Part shown: positions 63,142 to 64,000 of the stretch, in pieces
Layout: every line of letters begins with the position of its first letter
Position numbering within the stretch: position 1 is the first letter of the stretch
Assembly (NCBI GenBank): GCA_031291055.1
Contig: JARLJU010000204.1
Coordinates: 1-64,000 of the forward strand
Length of the DNA stretch: 64,000 nucleotides
Direction: 5' to 3'
Origin: Rudaea sp.
GTDB lineage: Bacteria; Pseudomonadota; Gammaproteobacteria; Xanthomonadales; Rhodanobacteraceae
Notes under the pieces: generated by a model
The model's database searches: none
Told to the model about the DNA's origin: nothing
Seen by the model: the letters and a program-made list of their open reading frames with translations, nothing else
Program-made: the position numbers and the translations under genes

Positions 63142-64000
63142 GTGGACAATGCAACTTCCTCCCTGCCGCCGCGCCGTGCCGCGCTCGCATTCATCTTCGT
63201 CACCGTGCTGATCGACATTCTGGCGTTCGGCCTGATCATCCCGGTATTGCCCCATCTGATCGAGAATTTTCTCGCCGGCAATGTATCCCAGGCGGCGGTC
63301 TGGTATGGCTGGTTCTCGACCGCCTTCATGGCCATGCAGTTTTTCTTCACCCCGGTGCAGGGTGCGCTGTCGGATCGGTTCGGCCGGCGGCCGGTGATCC
63401 TGCTGTCCAATCTTGGCCTCGGCCTGGATTTTCTCATGATGGCCCTGGTCAATACCCTGCCGCTGCTGTTCATCGGCCGCATCGTTTCCGGCATCACGGC
63501 CGCAAGCTTCAGTACCGCCAACGCCTACGTGGCCGATGTCACCCCGCCGGAAAAGCGCGCCGCGAGTTTCGGCATGCTGGGCATGGCCTTCGGCATAGGC
63601 TTCATCATCGCGCCGGCGATTGGCGGCTTTCTCGGCGAGATCAATCTGCGCCTGCCATTCTGGGCGGCGGTCGTGATGTGCCTGACGAATTTCGTCTATG
63701 GATTGTTCGTGCTGCCGGAATCGCTGCCGCGGGAAAAGCGTACGCCGCGTTTCGAGTGGGCGCATGCCAATCCGCTGGGATCGCTGAGGCTGCTGCGCCG
63801 TTACCCACAGGTGCTCGGCCTGGTCGGCGTATTGTTCCTGATGGCCCTGGCGCACATGGTCTATCCGACCACGTTCGTGTTGTACGCGGACTACCGCTTC
63901 GGCTGGGGACCGCAGATGGTCGGCTACACGCTGGCCCTGGTCGGCATCCTTTCGGCAATCGTGCAGGGCGGCCTGATCAAGAAGATCGTCGGTGTGCTGG
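63142..64000 (+). CDS. TetA-like (TCR/Tet) MFS transporter, truncated by window edge
   Basis: Manual translation from GTG: VDNATSSLPPRRAALAFIFVTVLIDILAFGLIIPVLPHLI...GALSDRFGRRPVILLSNLGLG; open to the window end. Confidence 0.9.
   Translation, partial: MDNATSSLPPRRAALAFIFVTVLIDILAFGLIIPVLPHLIENFLAGNVSQAAVWYGWFSTAFMAMQFFFTPVQGALSDRFGRRPVILLSNLGLGLDFLMMALVNTLPLLFIGRIVSGITAASFSTANAYVADVTPPEKRAASFGMLGMAFGIGFIIAPAIGGFLGEINLRLPFWAAVVMCLTNFVYGLFVLPESLPREKRTPRFEWAHANPLGSLRLLRRYPQVLGLVGVLFLMALAHMVYPTTFVLYADYRFGWGPQMVGYTLALVGILSAIVQGGLIKKIVGVL

Overview
This is a GC-rich gammaproteobacterial chromosome segment. The gene order looks Xanthomonadales-like, but the species was not identified. It spans the replication-origin region: rpmH-rnpA-yidC-mnmE on the minus strand and dnaA-dnaN-recF-gyrB on the plus strand, followed by TPR-tonB-exbB-exbD-exbD-pdxJ. 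About 50 protein genes are supported. I saw no rRNA, tRNA, CRISPR array, IS element or prophage. The strongest non-gene signals are: (i) four degenerate DnaA-like boxes, arranged as two opposed pairs with 11-bp spacing, beside an AT-rich stretch in the dnaA-dnaN gap (putative oriC); (ii) two parS-like palindromes inside recF; and (iii) two adjacent gene remnants at about 59.4-59.83 kb, each apparently keeping its N- and C-terminal ends without the middle. The first remnant is from a GGDEF protein and the second from a secreted protein. Gene-level candidates for follow-up are a translationally coupled secreted protease / membrane FHA protein / pdxJ set, an SSS-type hybrid histidine kinase with a LuxR-type regulator next to acs (CrbS/CrbR-like), a Spy/CpxP-like protein divergent from a two-component system, a membrane-anchored protein with a possible Sm-like C-terminal domain, and a LolA-like + retropepsin-like + PDZ protein. 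Nothing here is proven to be an undescribed system. All family calls come from reading translated sequence, without database searches.
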